A DNA stretch of 64,000 nucleotides from Hordeum vulgare subsp. vulgare (taxonomy: Eukaryota > Streptophyta > Magnoliopsida > Poales > Poaceae): positions 324,406,581-324,470,580 of the forward strand of contig NC_058518.1 in assembly GCF_904849725.1 (NCBI RefSeq). The letters are read 5' to 3'. The notes under the pieces are model-generated. The model saw nothing but the letters and a program-made list of their open reading frames with translations, was not told the origin of the DNA and did not search any database. Below, in pieces: positions 23,160-35,927 of the stretch; positions within the stretch are counted from its first letter, which is position 1; the number at the start of each line of letters is the position of its first letter. The position numbers and the translations under genes were made by a program.

Positions 23160-25972
23160 GTGCTGATCACTATGAGGAATCTGAAAGATCCAAGAACTAA
23201 AATCCTACCTTCCAGTACGAGGAGAGGTAAGGAACTGCCATCTAGCTCTGCACTTGATTCACCTTCAGTTATGAGTAAGTTTGTGACTTCGCCTCCTGCT
23301 AGAAATCTTGATACGTCGCCTATGCTTAATGATGCTACTTCTGCTGCCCATGATGCTTATGATGATGTTATGCTTGATACTATGCCTAAGGATGCTATGC
23401 TTGATACTATGCATGATGATGCTATGCTTGATACTATGCCTGATGATGTCATGCTTGATACTATGCCTGATGATGCTAAGCCTGATACTGCTTTGCCACT
23501 TGGTGCATTCCTTGATGCACAAATTGCTAGAGTTGCTGCTAGATGTGATGATACTTCTGAAACTGCTGATACTATTGAAGTAGAACCTGCTATTATGCCT
23601 GAATTGCTTGATATGCCAGAGCGTTATGTTATGGAGGGAGAGATAGATGAGGATTTTCTTGCGTGTAAGGATAGCTATGATGTTGAGAAACTTCTACGCA
23701 AGTGGAAAGAAAAATCTCTGAACGCTAGGATGAAATACGACCCGAAGTTTGTCACTTCGCCTATCTTTGTGACCGATAAGGATTATGAATTCTCTGTCGA
23801 CTCTGAGTTAATCACTCTGGTCGAATCTGATCCTTTTCACGGCTATGAGTCTGAAACGGTTGTAGCCCATCTTACCAAACTGCACGATATAGCCACCCTA
23901 TTCACTAGTGAGGAAAAGATCCGCCACTACTATATGCTCAAGTTGTTTCCTTTCTCGCTAAAGGATGATGCTAAGACCTGGTTCACTTCTCTTGCTCCCG
24001 GTTGTGTGCGTAGTCCCCAGGACATGGTCTACTATTTCTCTAAAAAATATTTCCCTGCCCATAAGAAGCAAGCTGCCTTGCGGGAAATATACAATTTTGC
24101 TCAAGATGAAGAAGAGAGTCTCCCACAAGCTTGGGGGAGGCTTATCCAGCTATTGAATGCTTTGCCTGATCACCCTCTTGAGAAGAATGAAATACATGAT
24201 ATATTCTATAATGGACTAACCGATGCTTCCAAAGACCATTTAGATAGTTGTGCCGGTAGTGATTTTAGGGAACGAACTGTAGAACAAGCTGAGATCCTAT
24301 TGAATAACATCTTGCACAATGAGAATGCTTGGACTATTCTCGAACCACCTCCTAAGCCAACTCCGAAGAAAAGAGGTATTCTATCCTCAGTCCTAAAGAT
24401 ATGCAAGAAGCCAAGAAATCTATGCGAGAGAAAGGCATTAAATCTGAAGATGTTCAAAATCTACCACCTATCGAAGAGATCCATGGTCTCGATAACCCGA
24501 TACAGGTAGTAGAAGTAAATTCTCTGCGTAGGTTTGATGAGAGTGATATTCCTTTTCATAAACCTGCTAGCTTATGCTTGGATGAATTTGATAACTTTGT
24601 TGCCAAACAACAGAGTTTCAATGATTATGTTAGCAGACAATTGGAACAAAATGCTCGTATGCTTAGTCATTTAAGTGCTTGTGTAGATAGAAACGTCAAT
24701 GATCTTAAGCTTCTGAGTAAACATGCATCTATGGTTACTACTGAGGTAGAACAAGTACTTAAAGCTCAAAATGACTTGCTCAATAAGTTGAATGACAATT
24801 CCGTCAGGGTCGTCACTAGAGGCGGTAGAATGACCCATAAACCTCTATATCCTGAGGGTCATCCGAAGAGAATTGAACAAGATTCTCAAGGAGTTAGCAC
24901 TGATGCACCTAGTCATCCTAGAAAGAAGAAGAAAGATGATAGGAACCTGCACGCTAGCAACCCTGTTGCTGCTACACCTGAGAGTCCAAACGATGCCTCT
25001 ATCTCTGATGCTAAAACACAATCTGGTGATGAACATGAGCATAATGATAATATCAATAGTGATGTTCATGAAGATGCTCAACCTAGCAATGAAAAGGATG
25101 TGGAGATTGAACCTGATCTTGATAACCCACAGCCTAAGACTAAGAGATACGATAAGAATGACTTCGCTGCTAGGAACCACGGTAAAGAAAGGGAACCATG
25201 GGTTCAGAAACCTATGCCCTTTCCTCCCAAACCATCCAAGAAAAAGGATGATGTGGATTTTGAGCGCTTCGTTGAAATGATCAGACCTGTCTTTCTGCAA
25301 ATGCGTTTGACGGATATGCTCAAGATGTCTCCGTAAGTACATGAAAGATATTGTGACTAATAAGAGGAGGGTACCTGAGATTGAGATTTCCACCATGCTT
25401 GCCAATTACACTTTCAGGGGTGGAATTCCTAAGAAACTAGGTGATCCCGGTGTGCCCACTATACCTTGCTCCATTAAAGGCAGCTACGTTAGAACTGCGT
25501 TATGCAATCTTGGAGACGGCGTTAGTGTTATGCCTCTCTCTCTTTATCGTAGGCTTGAACTGGATAAGTTGACACCCACTGAAATCTCTCTGCAAATGGC
25601 CGACAAATCAATTGCTTTCCCTATCGGCATTTGCGAGGATGTGCCTGTTGTGCTTGCTAACACCACTATCTTAACAGACTTTGTTATCTTGGATATTCCC
25701 GAGGACGATGCCATGGTTGTCATCCTTGGAAGCCCCTTTTTAAACACTGCAGGGGCTGTTATAGATTGCAACAAAGGCAATGTCACTTTCCATGTCAACG
25801 GTAATGAGCATACGGTGCACTTTCTGAAGAAACAATATCGAGTACATTGCATCAATGCTATCAAAAAATTTCATCGATTCTTATTGGGAGCTTTGAATGC
25901 CCTATTCCTCGTGTCAAGATGAAGTATGATTTGCTTGTTGGGGAGATACACATCCCCATTGAGGTGACCTAG
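23160..25972 (+). pseudogene. E gag-protease polyprotein, frameshifted
   Basis: Three successive frames make one polyprotein. First, 23160-24380: an N-terminal acidic region with a 9-residue repeat (D-A-M-L-D-T-M-P-D), then a gag domain (LFPFSLKDDAKTWF, PQAWGRL). Second, about 24381-25336: a charged linker (KSMREKGIKSEDV, RKKKKDD). Third, 25341 to about 25880: aspartic protease with ALCNLGDGVSVMPLS and VVILGSPFLNTAGAVID. Homology continues in another frame to a stop at 25970-25972 (KYDLLVGEIHIPIEVT). The shifts look like a 1-bp loss near 24380, a small deletion at 25336 and a 1-bp change near 25880. The protease catalytic Asp is Asn here (AAT 25506-25508). The start codon is uncertain: ATG 23160 or ATG 23172. 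Confidence 0.87.
23364..23498 (+). repeat. 27-bp in-frame tandem repeat in E gag
   Basis: Five units of 27 bp (23364, 23391, 23418, 23445, 23472; the last degenerate) encode D-[AV]-M-L-D-T-M-[PH]-[DK]. The period is a multiple of three, so the frame is kept. Confidence 0.9.
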
Positions 25973-28161
25973 TGACTATTCAAAAATTCTCCGTCTTCTT
26001 TTGTTCGAGAAAGTTTTGTCGAGGGGGTTTGATCAACCCCATTGACAGATTTCTTTCGATGACCATGAGATGGATGAATCGATGAGTCACAAACCTCTGT
26101 TCCAAGCTTTCGCTTTAGGTTGCTTAGAAGAAAAATGATAGACTTAGTTTTGTTTTCCCTGTTTTTTGTTTTAGCGTCCCGTGGAAAAGTACCCCGGAGC
26201 TGGTTTTTTCCCTCCTTGGGAGTAGACCAAGTTAGGCCAAAAGCCTAAGCTTGGGGGAGTACGTGTTCTCACCGACTTTACATTGTTGCTTATGCTTTCA
26301 CTTTGTTAGCCGGTGTTCATACTTTGCCACTTAATCATCCATGCTAGTTTATTTTCTTTTTCTCGTTTTATTTTTGTGTGTCTGTCTAGTTTGAGAAAAA
26401 ACAAAAAGATTTTCTTTTCTTCTTTTGCTTGTTGGGAGCTTTCCCATGTAAATAGTTTTTATTTTTCTTTGGGTCAAGGTAGAAGACCATGGTTACAATG
26501 TTTAGTGGCTCTTGCATGCATACCTGTTTAGCTTTCAAAGAGCCATATTACTTTGTTTTCTCCTTTGTGTTTGCCTCCAGATTCCAGCGTAATCCAATGC
26601 ACGAGCACTCTTATTATTGTTCACATCGTTCGGTCGTGCAAGTGAAAGGCAATAATGTAGATATATGATGAAGTGACTGAGCCTAGAAAAGCTGGTATGA
26701 ACTCGATCTATTTTGTTCTTGTAAATATGACTAGCTCATCATGCCTGATTCAGCTTTGTTGTGAGTGAAACATGTTTGCAATGACAACTTAGAGATCATA
26801 GTTTCTTATGCCATGCTTACTTAGCTAGGAGCTTATAATGGTTTGTCTTGGATGCCAACATGACTGTTGAGATGACTATGATTTAGTATGATAGGATGGT
26901 ATCCTCCTTTGAATGTTTCAAGTGGCTTGACTTGGCGCATGTTCACGCATGTAGTTGAAACAAAATCAACATAGCCTCTATGATGTTCATGTTCATGGTG
27001 ATTTATGTCCTACTCATGCTTGCACTCAATGTTAGTTAATATCAATGCATTTTGATGACTGTTGTCGCTCTCTAGTTGGTCGCTTCCCAGTCATTTGCTA
27101 GCCTTCACTTGTACTAAGCGGGAATACTGCTTGTGCATCCACTTCCATAAACCCAAAGTTGTGCCATATGAGTCCACCATACCTACCTATGTGCGGTATC
27201 TACCTGCCGTTCCAAGTAAATTTGCATGTGTCACTCTCTAAACCTTCAAGAAATAATCTGTTTCGCATGCCCGAACCGCTCATGTGGTGATAGGGGGCTA
27301 TTGGTATCTTCCATGCTAGGCGTGTTATCCTCGATATGTGTTTATTCACTATCATTCACGAGAGGGGGCCGGTATTTGGAATTCCCAGTTCCATGCTCAA
27401 ATCGAAAATATAATTGCAAACAGAACCCCCCAGGATTGTTGTTGGTATGGACGGTACCCGAGGATTCGGCTAGCCGTGGAGTGTGATTGATTGGTGGTGG
27501 GGGAGTCAAAACCTTACTTTTCTGTTTGGGAACCGCCTATAGCATGTGTAGCGTGGAAGATGTTGAGAACTCTTAGTCATTGCATTGACAATGAAAGCAT
27601 GCCACCCAAAATTATTATCTCTGTTTTCAAAGCTTGAGCTCTAGCACCTCTGCAAATCAATGCTTCCCTCTGCGAATGGCCTGTCTATTTATGTTCCTGT
27701 TGAGTCATCCTCCTCTTACAAAACCACCAATTAGAGAGCACCTCTGTCATTTTTATGCTTTGCTTTTAACTGTGTTGAGTATGACTATGGCTGGATCTTC
27801 ATTGCCATGAATTACAATGTTTAGTCAGCCCTTGGTCTTTGAAGGTGCTCTACATTTATGTTTTGCGATCTCAGAAAGAGCTAGCGAGATACCATCTATT
27901 CGTACTGCTTCATGTTGTTTTGATTGAAGTGTTGACACTTGAGGCTTATTATTATTTGCTTGCTGGTTGATTATGCCATTGATATGAGTTTATCGTGAGA
28001 CCTAGATGTCATTTGCTTATGTGGTTTGCTTGTGATGTTCCTGAAATTCCGGTTATGAGTTAGACATAGTTGCAACAACAAGATCAAACAGAGTTCGTCA
28101 AAGTTTTTCTTTTGTCTCTTTCAGTTTGTCAACTGAATTGCTAGAGGACAAGCAAGGCTTT
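25973..28161 (+). other. E 3' non-coding region
   Basis: About 2.2 kb without a credible protein or any RT/integrase motif. A second PPT-identical motif AAGCTTGGGGGAG lies at 26247-26259, shortly after the coding region. Pyrimidine-rich stretches are frequent. Confidence 0.8.
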
Positions 28162-28174
28162 AAGCTTGGGGGAG
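28162..28174 (+). other. E polypurine tract
   Basis: AAGCTTGGGGGAG, one base before the 3' LTR. Confidence 0.87.
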
Positions 28175-28175
28175 T

Positions 28176-29778
28176 TGATACATCTCTGTCGTATCTAGTT
28201 TTCCGAACTCTTTTGCCCTTGTTTTGGACTCTAATTTGCATGATTTGAATGGAACCAACCCGGACTGACTCTGTTTTCAGCAGAATTACCATGGTGTTGT
28301 TTTTGTGGAGAAATAAAAGTTCTCAAAATGTCCTGAAAATTTATGGAGATTTTTTCTGGAATAAAAGAAAAATACCTGCGCAAAGATCCACCGGAGGGGG
28401 CGTGCCATTGGGCCACAAGTCCACAGGCCGCGACCACCCCCCCTAGGCCGCGCCGTGCAGGCTTGTGGGGCCCACGTGGCACCACCGCCCCCAATCTTAG
28501 CTCTATATCTTCCATTTCCCCTGGAAAAAACATCAGAGAGAAGGTTTCATCGCGTTTTGAGATACGGAGGCGCGGCCACATCCTGTTCTTCATACGGAGG
28601 GCAGATCTGGAGTCCGTTTCGGGCTCCGGAGAGGGGAAATCATCGTCATCGTCATCATCAACCTTTCTCCATCGACAATTCCATGATGCTCTTCATCGTT
28701 CGTGAGTAATCTCATCGTAGGCTTGCTGGACGGTGATGAGTTGGATGAGATCTATCATGTAATCGAGTTAGTTCTTCACGGGGATTGATCCCTAGTATCC
28801 ACTATGTTCTAGATTGATGTTGCTACTACTTGGCTATGCTTAATGCTTGTCACTAGGGCCCGAGTGCCAAGATTTCAGATCTGAACCTATTATGTTGTCG
28901 CCACTATATGTGTGTTTTAGATAATATCTTGCAAGTTGTATTCACCTACTATGTGTTATGACCCGTCAACCCCGGAGTGACAATAGCCGGGACCACTCCC
29001 GGAGATGACCATAGTATGAGGAGTTCATGTATTCACCACGTGTTAATGCGTTGGTCCGGTTCTTTACTAAAAGGAGAACCTTAATATCTCGTAGTTTCCA
29101 TTAGGAACTCGCTGCCATGGGTGGGATGGACAATAGATGGCATGTAAGTTATTTTCCCTAAGCACGTATGACTACATACGGAATACATGCCTGCATTAGA
29201 TTGACGAACGGGAGCTAGTTACATATCTCTCCGTGTTATAGCTGTTACATGATGAATCATATCCATCACACTCATCCATCACCGATCCACTGCCTACAGG
29301 TCTTTTACTACTGGTCCTCGCTACGTTACTTTGCCTAGGCTTGTCCCTTGCTACAAAAGGGATTGGGCCACTTCGCTGCTGCTGTCACTTTGCTGCTACT
29401 GTTGCTACTGTTGTTACTTTGCTGATGCTGCTACTGATGTTCCTTGCTACTCCGCTCCTACTTGTTGCAAGACTTTTCTGGAGCAGTTGCTGGGGAAGAA
29501 TAGTCCCCCGTCAACGTGCTATTTACTGGCGCCTTTGATACAACAGTTAGGAATAGTCTGCCGTCAACAGATCGTTTCTGGCACCGTTGCTATCATACTA
29601 CTTTCCTACTGATACTTTGCTTGTAGACACTAATCTTTCAGGTGTTGTTGAATCTGACACATTCAGCTGCTAATACTTGAGAATATTCTTTCGCTTCCCG
29701 TCTTGGCGAATCAACTAATTTGGGTTGAATACTCTACCCTCGAAAACTGCTACGATCCCATACACTTGTGGGACATCA
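28176..29778 (+). repeat. E 3' LTR (1603 bp)
   Basis: Starts TGATACATCTCTGTCGTATC and ends GGGACATCA. It is longer than the 5' LTR mainly by the segment at about 28880-28971. Confidence 0.92.
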
Positions 29779-29783
29779 CTCGC

Positions 29784-30961
29784 CCACTTGCCCCCCTGTT
29801 TTCCTATATGAAGCGTTTCATCCAGGAAAAAAATCAAGGAGGACCTTTTTCGTGGATTCGCCGCCACCACGAGGCGGAACTTGAGCAGAACCAATCTAGA
29901 GCTCCGACAGGACGATCCTGCCGGGGAAACTTCCCTCCCGGAGGGGGAAATCATCGCCATCGTCATCACCAACACTCCTCTCATCGGAGAGGACTCGTCA
30001 CCATCAACATCTTCATTAGCACCATCTCATCTCCAAACCCTAGTTCATCACTTGTAACCAATCTCCGTCTCGCGACTCCGATTGGTACTTGTAAGGTTGC
30101 TAGTAGTGTTAATTACTCTTCGTACTTGATGCTAGTTGGATTACTTGGTCGAGGAGTTTATGTTCAGATCCTTGATGCTACTCATTACCTCTCTGGTCAT
30201 GAATATGATTATACTTTGTGAATAGTTACTTTGGTTCCTGAGGACATGGGATAAGTCATGCTAATAGTAGTCATGTGAATTTGGTATTCGTTCGGTATTT
30301 TGATGTGTTGTATGTTGTTTTTCCTCTAGTGGTGTTATGTGAATGTCGACTACATAACACTTCACCATTATTTGGGACTAGAGGAAGGCATTGGGAAGTA
30401 GTAAGTAGATGATGGGTTGCTAGAGTGACAGAAGCTTAAACCCTAGTTTATGCGTTGCTTCGTAAGGGGCTGATTTGGATCCACTAGTTTAATGCTATGG
30501 TTAGACTTTGTCTTAATTCTTATTTCGTAGTTTCGGATGCTTGCGAGAGGGGTTAATCATAAGTGGGATGCTTTTCCAAGTAAGGGCAGTACCCAAGCGC
30601 TGGTCCACCCACATATCAAACTATCAAAGTAACGAACGTGAATCATATGAACATGATGAAACTAGCATGACAGAAATTCCCGTGTGTCCTCGGGAGCGTT
30701 TTTTCCTCCTATAAGACTTTGTCCAGGATTGTCCCTTGCTACAAAACGGATTGGGACACTTTGCTTCACCGTTGCTACTTTTGTTACTTGTTGCTTGCTA
30801 CGAATCATCTCACCACACAATCACTTGTTACTGACAATTTCAGTGCTTGCACATATTTCCTTGCTGAAAACCACTTGTCAGATCCTTCTGCTCCTCGTTG
30901 GGTTTGACACTCTTACTTATCGCAAGGACTACGATTGATCCCCTATACTTGTGGGTCATCA
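29784..30961 (+). repeat. D 5' LTR, second piece
   Basis: Continues D's LTR after E. It matches 46404-47582 of the 3' LTR (CCCACTTGCCCCCCT...) and ends GGGTCATCA. A TATAT at 29805-29809 corresponds to 46421-46425 and is followed about 190 bp later by AAACCCTAG. An open frame spanning the E/D junction here is a chance frame. Confidence 0.92.
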
Positions 30962-30972
30962 AGACTCTTTTC

Positions 30973-30990
30973 TAGCACCGTTGCCGGGGA
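30973..30990 (+). other. D primer-binding site (tRNA-Asp type)
   Basis: TAGCACCGTTGCCGGGGA, 11 bp inside the 5' LTR end. Compared with E's PBS the second base is A instead of G. Confidence 0.85.
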
Positions 30991-31067
30991 GTGAAGCGCC
31001 TTTGGTAAGTGAAACTTGGTAAGGAAACATTCTTATAGTGTGCTGAAATTTTTTGTCACTTGTCACT

Positions 31068-32972
31068 ATGGATACTAATCCTTTGAGGGGCTTGTTGAGG
31101 GTATCTTCACCTCGAACGGAAGCACAAATAGTTTCTCCTCAACCTGCTGCACCAACTGAAAATATTTTCGTTGAATTTCCTTCGGGTATGCTTGAGAAAC
31201 TGCTAGCTAATCCTTTTACAGGAGATAGAACATCACATCCAGACTTGCATCTAATCTATGTAGATGAAGTTTGTGGTTTATTTAAGCTTGCAGGTTTGCC
31301 CGAGGATGAGGTCAAGAAGAAGGTCTTTCCTTTATCTTTGAAGGATAAGGCGTTGACATGGTATATGCTATGTGATGATACTGGATCATGGGACTACAAT
31401 CGGTTGAAATTGGAATTTCATCAAAAGTTTTATCCTATGCATTTAGTACATCGTGATCGGAATTATATTTACAATTTTTGGCCTCGTGACGGAGAAAGCA
31501 TCGCTCAAGCTTGGGGGAGGCTTAAATCAATGCTATATTCATGCCCCAATCATGAGGTCTCGAGAGAAATTATCATCTAGAACTTCAATGCTCGGCTTTC
31601 TCATGATGATCGCACCATGCTTGACACTTCTTGTACCGGTTCTGTTATGAAGAGAGATATTGATTTCAAATGGAATTTATTGGAGAGAATTAAACGCAAC
31701 TCTGAAGATTGGGAGCTTGAAGAAGGTAAGGAGTAAGGTATGAATTTCACGTTTGATTGCGTGAAATCCTTTGTTGAGACAAATACCTTTAGTGATTTTA
31801 GCGCTAAGTATGGACTTGACTCTGAGATAGTAGCTTCATTGTGTGAATCTTTTGCTGCTCATATTGATCTCCCCAAAGAGAAGTGGTTTAAATATCATCC
31901 TCCTTTAGAAGTCAATGTAGTTAAACCCACTCCAGTTGAAGAGAAAGTCATTGCCTATAATGATCATGTTGTTCCCAGTGCCTACATTGAGAAACCGCCT
32001 TTCCCTGTTAGGATAAAGGATCATTCTAAAGCTTCAACTGTGATACGTAGAGGCTATATTAGAACACCTACACCCCCTCAGCAAATTAGAGTTGAACCTA
32101 GCATTGCTATTATCAAAGATCTTCTGTCCGACGATGTTGAGGTCCATAATATTCACTTCTATGAAGATGTTGCTAGAATTGCTAAACCTCACGTTAGAGA
32201 CAAACATAGGCCTATTGTTGGCATGCGTGTGGTTTCTGTTAAGATAGGATATCATTGTTATCATGGCTTATGTGACGTGGGTGCTAGTGTTAGTGCAATA
32301 CCTCAATCCTTATATGATGAAATGAAAGACGAGATTGCACCTGTTGAGATAGAGCCTATTGATGTCACTATTTAGCTTGCCAATAGAGATACTATCTCCC
32401 CTATGGGAATTGTTAGGGATGTTGAAGTCTTGTGTGGTAAAAAGAAGTATCGTGTTGATTTCCTCGTTCTTGCTACCGCACAAGATAGCTTTTGTCCCAT
32501 CATATTTGGTACACCTTTTCTCAATACTCCCAATGCTCATATTGATTGTGAGAAGCAAACTGTCACTGTTGGCTTTGAAGGTGTGTCACATGAGTTCGAT
32601 TTCTCTAATTTTGGTAGACAACCTCATGAAAAGGAGTTGCCTAGTAAGGATGAAACTATTGCCTTAGCCTCTATTGTCGTGCCTCCTATGGATCCCTTAG
32701 AGCAATACTTGCTTGAGCATGAAAATGATATGCATATGGATGAAAGGGGTGAGATAGATAGAGTTGTCTTAGAACAATATCCTATCCTTAAGAATAATCT
32801 GCCTGTTGAACTGCTTGGGGATCCACCCCCACCAAAGGGTGATCCTGTGTTCGAGCTTAAACAGTTAACTGATACTCTTAAGTATGCTTATCTTGATGAA
32901 AAGGAGATATATCCTGTTATAATTAGTGCTAGCCTCTCAGAGCATGAAGAAAAGAAGTTACTAAAACTCTGA
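31068..32972 (+). pseudogene. D gag and protease, three nonsense codons
   Basis: One frame starts at MDTNPLRGLL. The gag domain spans about residues 45-215 (VFPLSLKDKALTWY, IAQAWGRLKSM). A linker follows, then aspartic protease (GLCDVGASVSAIPQSLYDEM, catalytic Asp kept; PIIFGTPFLNTPNAHID) and the pre-RT segment. In-frame stops are TAG 31578-31580, TAA 31734-31736 and TAG 32373-32375. Homologous sequence continues through all three. The frame is lost at 32972 and resumes in the next frame with RT. At least the first and third TAG could come from CAG by C-to-T change; that is inference. Confidence 0.9.
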
Positions 32973-34650
32973 GGAAGCATCGTGCTACTATTGGATATAC
33001 TCTTGATGATCTTAAGGGCATTAGTCCTACACTATGCCAGCACAAGATTAAAACTGATCCTGACTTCAAACCAGTTGTTGATCATCAAAGGAGATTAAAT
33101 CCTAAGATGAAAGAGGTAGTAAGAAAAGAAATACTAAAGCTCCTGGAAGCGGGTATTATATATCATGTTGCTCGTAGCGATTGGGTGAGTCCGGTGCATT
33201 GCGTCCCTAAGAAGGGAGGCATTACCGTTGTCCCTAATGATAAGGATGAATTGATTCCACAAAGGATTATTACTGGCTATGGGATGGTGATCGATTTAGG
33301 AAATTGAATAAAGCCACTAGGAAAGATCATTACCCTTTGCTTTTTATCGACCAAATGCTAGAAAGGTTGTCCAAACACACAAACTTCTGCTTTCTAGATG
33401 GATATTCTGGTTTCTCCCAAATACCAGTTGCACAATCTGATTAGGAGAAAACCACTTTCACCTGCCCTTTTGGTACCTTTGCTTATAGACGTATGCCTTT
33501 TGGCTTATGTAATGCACCTCCCACTTTTCAAAGATGTATGATGGCTATATTCTTTGACTTTTGTGAAAAGATTGTTGAGGTTTTCATGGATGACTTCTCC
33601 GCTTACGGGTCTTCCTTTGATGATTGCCTTTGCAACCTTGATCGAGTCTTGCAGAGATGTAAAGACACCAATCTTGTCTTGAATTGGGAGAAGTGCCACT
33701 TTATGGTTAATGAAGGCATCGTCTTAGGACATAAAATTTCCGAAAGAGGTATTGAAGTTGATAAGGCCAAGGTTGATGCGATTGAGAAAATGCCATATCC
33801 CACAGATATCAAAGGTATAAGAAGTTTCCTTGGTCATGCTGGTTTCTATAGAAGGTTCATCAAAGACTTCTCTAAGATTTCTAAGCCTCTTACCAATCTC
33901 TTGCAAAAGGATATTCCTTTTGTTTTTGACGATGATTGTGAGGAAGCCTTCGAAATACTTAAGAGGGCTTTGATAACTTCACCTATTGTTCACCCACCTG
34001 ATTGGAACTTACCTTTTGAGATCATGTGTGATGCTAGCGATTGTGCTGTTGGTGTTGTTCTAGGGCAAAGAGTCGATAAGAAGTTGAATGTTATTCACTA
34101 CGCTAGTAAAACTCTAGACAGTGCCCAGAGAAACTATGCCACTACGGAGAAGGAATTTTTAGCAGTCGTGTTTGCATGTGAAAAGTTCAGGTCTTACAGA
34201 GTTGATTCCAAAGTCACTATTCACACTGATCATGCTGCTATTAAGTACCTCATGGAGAAGAAAGACGCTAAACCTAGACTTATCAGATGGGTTCTCTTGC
34301 TACACGAATTTGATTTGCACGTTGTCGACAGAAAGGGTGCTGATAACCCAGTAGCACATAACTTCTCTAGGTTGGAGAACGTTCTTGATGACCCACAACC
34401 TATTGATGATAGCTTTCCCGATGAGCAATTGAATGTCATCAATGTTTCACGTAGTGCACCGTGGTATGCTGATTATGCGAACTATATCGTTGCCAAATAC
34501 ATACCACCTAGTTTCACGTACCAGCAAAAGAAGAAATTCTTCTTTGACTTGAGACATTACTTTTGGGATGATCATCACCTTTATAAGGAAGGAGTAGACG
34601 GTGTTATTAGACGTTGTGTACCTGAACATGAACAGGGACAGATCCTATAG
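32973..34650 (+). pseudogene. D reverse transcriptase and RNase H
   Basis: Ty3/gypsy RT begins near 32975 (TLDDLKGISP) and continues with SDWVSPVHCVPKKGG. After a 1-bp frame change near 33296 it goes on through [18 protein letters not shown] and the catalytic box [11 protein letters not shown] (MDD at 33586-33594). RNase H follows with [19 protein letters not shown] and [11 protein letters not shown]. The fourth carboxylate position reads [10 protein letters not shown]: His CAT at 34357-34359 where Asp is usual. A TAG at 33442-33444 interrupts RT. The long open stretch runs from 33493 to the stop at 34648-34650. Non-functional. Confidence 0.92.
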
Positions 34651-35787
34651 AAGTGTCACTCCGAGGCCTACGGAGGACACCATGCGAGAGATAGAACTGC
34701 ACACAAGGTATTGCAATCAGGTTTCTATTGGCCCACTCTCTTCAAGGATGCCCGTAAGTTTGTCTTGTCTTGTGACGAATGTCAAACAATAGGTAATATT
34801 AGCAAACGTCAGGAAATGCCTATGAACTATTCACTTGTCATTGAACCATTTGATGTCTGGGGCTTTGATTATATGGGACCTTTTCCAAAATCCAACGGGT
34901 ATACTCATATCCTAGTTGTTGTTGATTATGTCACTAAGTGGGTAGAAGCTATCCCCACTAGTAGTGCTGATCACAACACCTCTATCAGGATGCTGAAAGA
35001 AGTCATCTTCCCTAGATTTGGAGTGCCTAGATGTCTAATGACCGACGGTGGTTCACACTTCATTCATGGTGCTTTCCGTAAAACGCTTGCTAAGTACGAT
35101 GTCAACCATAGAATTGCGTCTCCCTATCACCCGTCTCCCTGTCACCCTCAGTCCAGTGGTCAAGTAGAGCTAAGTAATAGAGAGATTAAACTGATTCTGC
35201 AAAAGACTGTCAACAGGTCTAGAAAGAATTGGTCTAAGAAGATCAATGATGCACTGTGGGCTTATAGAACTACCTATAAGAATCCCATGGGCATGTCTCC
35301 GTACAAAATGGTGTATGGGAAAGCATGTCACTTACCTCTTGAGCTAGAGCATAAAGCTTATTGGGCAATCAAAGAACTCAACTTTGATTTCAAACTTGCC
35401 GGTGAGAAGAGGTTATTTGATATTAGCTCACTTGATGAGTGGAGAACTCAGGCATATGAGAATGCCAAGCTGTTCAAAGAGAAGGTTAAGAGGTGGCATG
35501 ATAAGAGGATACAAAAGCGTGAGTTCAATGTAGGTGATTATGTCTTGCTATATAACTCTCGTTTAAGATTCTTTGTAGGCAAGCTTCTCTCTAAATGGGA
35601 AGGTCCCTATGTTTTTGAGGAAGTATATCGTCCCGGTGCTATCAAGATCAACAATACGGAAGGTAATTGTGCGAGAGTGGTAAATGGGCAGAGAATCAAG
35701 CATTATATCTCAGGTACTCCCATAAATGTTGAAAGCAATATTATCAATACCATAACTCTGGAAGAATACCTAAGGGATATTTATTAG
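34651..35787 (+). pseudogene. D integrase
   Basis: Continues in the same frame after TAG 34648-34650. Zinc-binding [13 protein letters not shown]...CDECQ. Catalytic core [11 protein letters not shown] (Asp 34867-34869), MTDGGSHF (Asp 35044-35046), [12 protein letters not shown] (Glu 35167-35169). C-terminal [17 protein letters not shown] fold. The core contains an unusual five-residue duplication ([10 protein letters not shown], 35119-35148) just before the Glu. All three catalytic acids are kept, and the 34651-35787 part is uninterrupted. It is labelled a pseudogene because its polyprotein is broken upstream. Confidence 0.92.
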
Positions 35788-35927
35788 CCTGTTTCAGACT
35801 CCTAAAATGAAGAGGTATGTGATTCGGTAAGAAAACAGAGTCCAAAACTTTTCCAGTAGGAAATTTTCTCCATTTTGGAATATTTGAAAAAATACAAAAA
35901 TTGGAAGTAGTCCGGAAAGTGCGCGAG

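Larger units (their letters stand above)
21575..29778 (+). mobile_element. Gypsy element E, complete, non-autonomous (gag-protease only)
   Basis: An 8204-bp gypsy retrotransposon inserted in D's 5' LTR. The TSD is TTGGC (21570-21574) and CTCGC (29779-29783). D's intact 3' LTR has CTGGC at this site, so each TSD copy has changed by one base. The order is LTR, PBS, gag-protease, 2.2 kb non-coding, PPT, LTR. No RT, RNase H or integrase is present. Confidence 0.92.

Noticed and set aside
29703..30221. 172-codon open frame
   Set aside because: It spans the E/D boundary and continues into D's 5' LTR; a chance frame, with a partial counterpart in D's 3' LTR.
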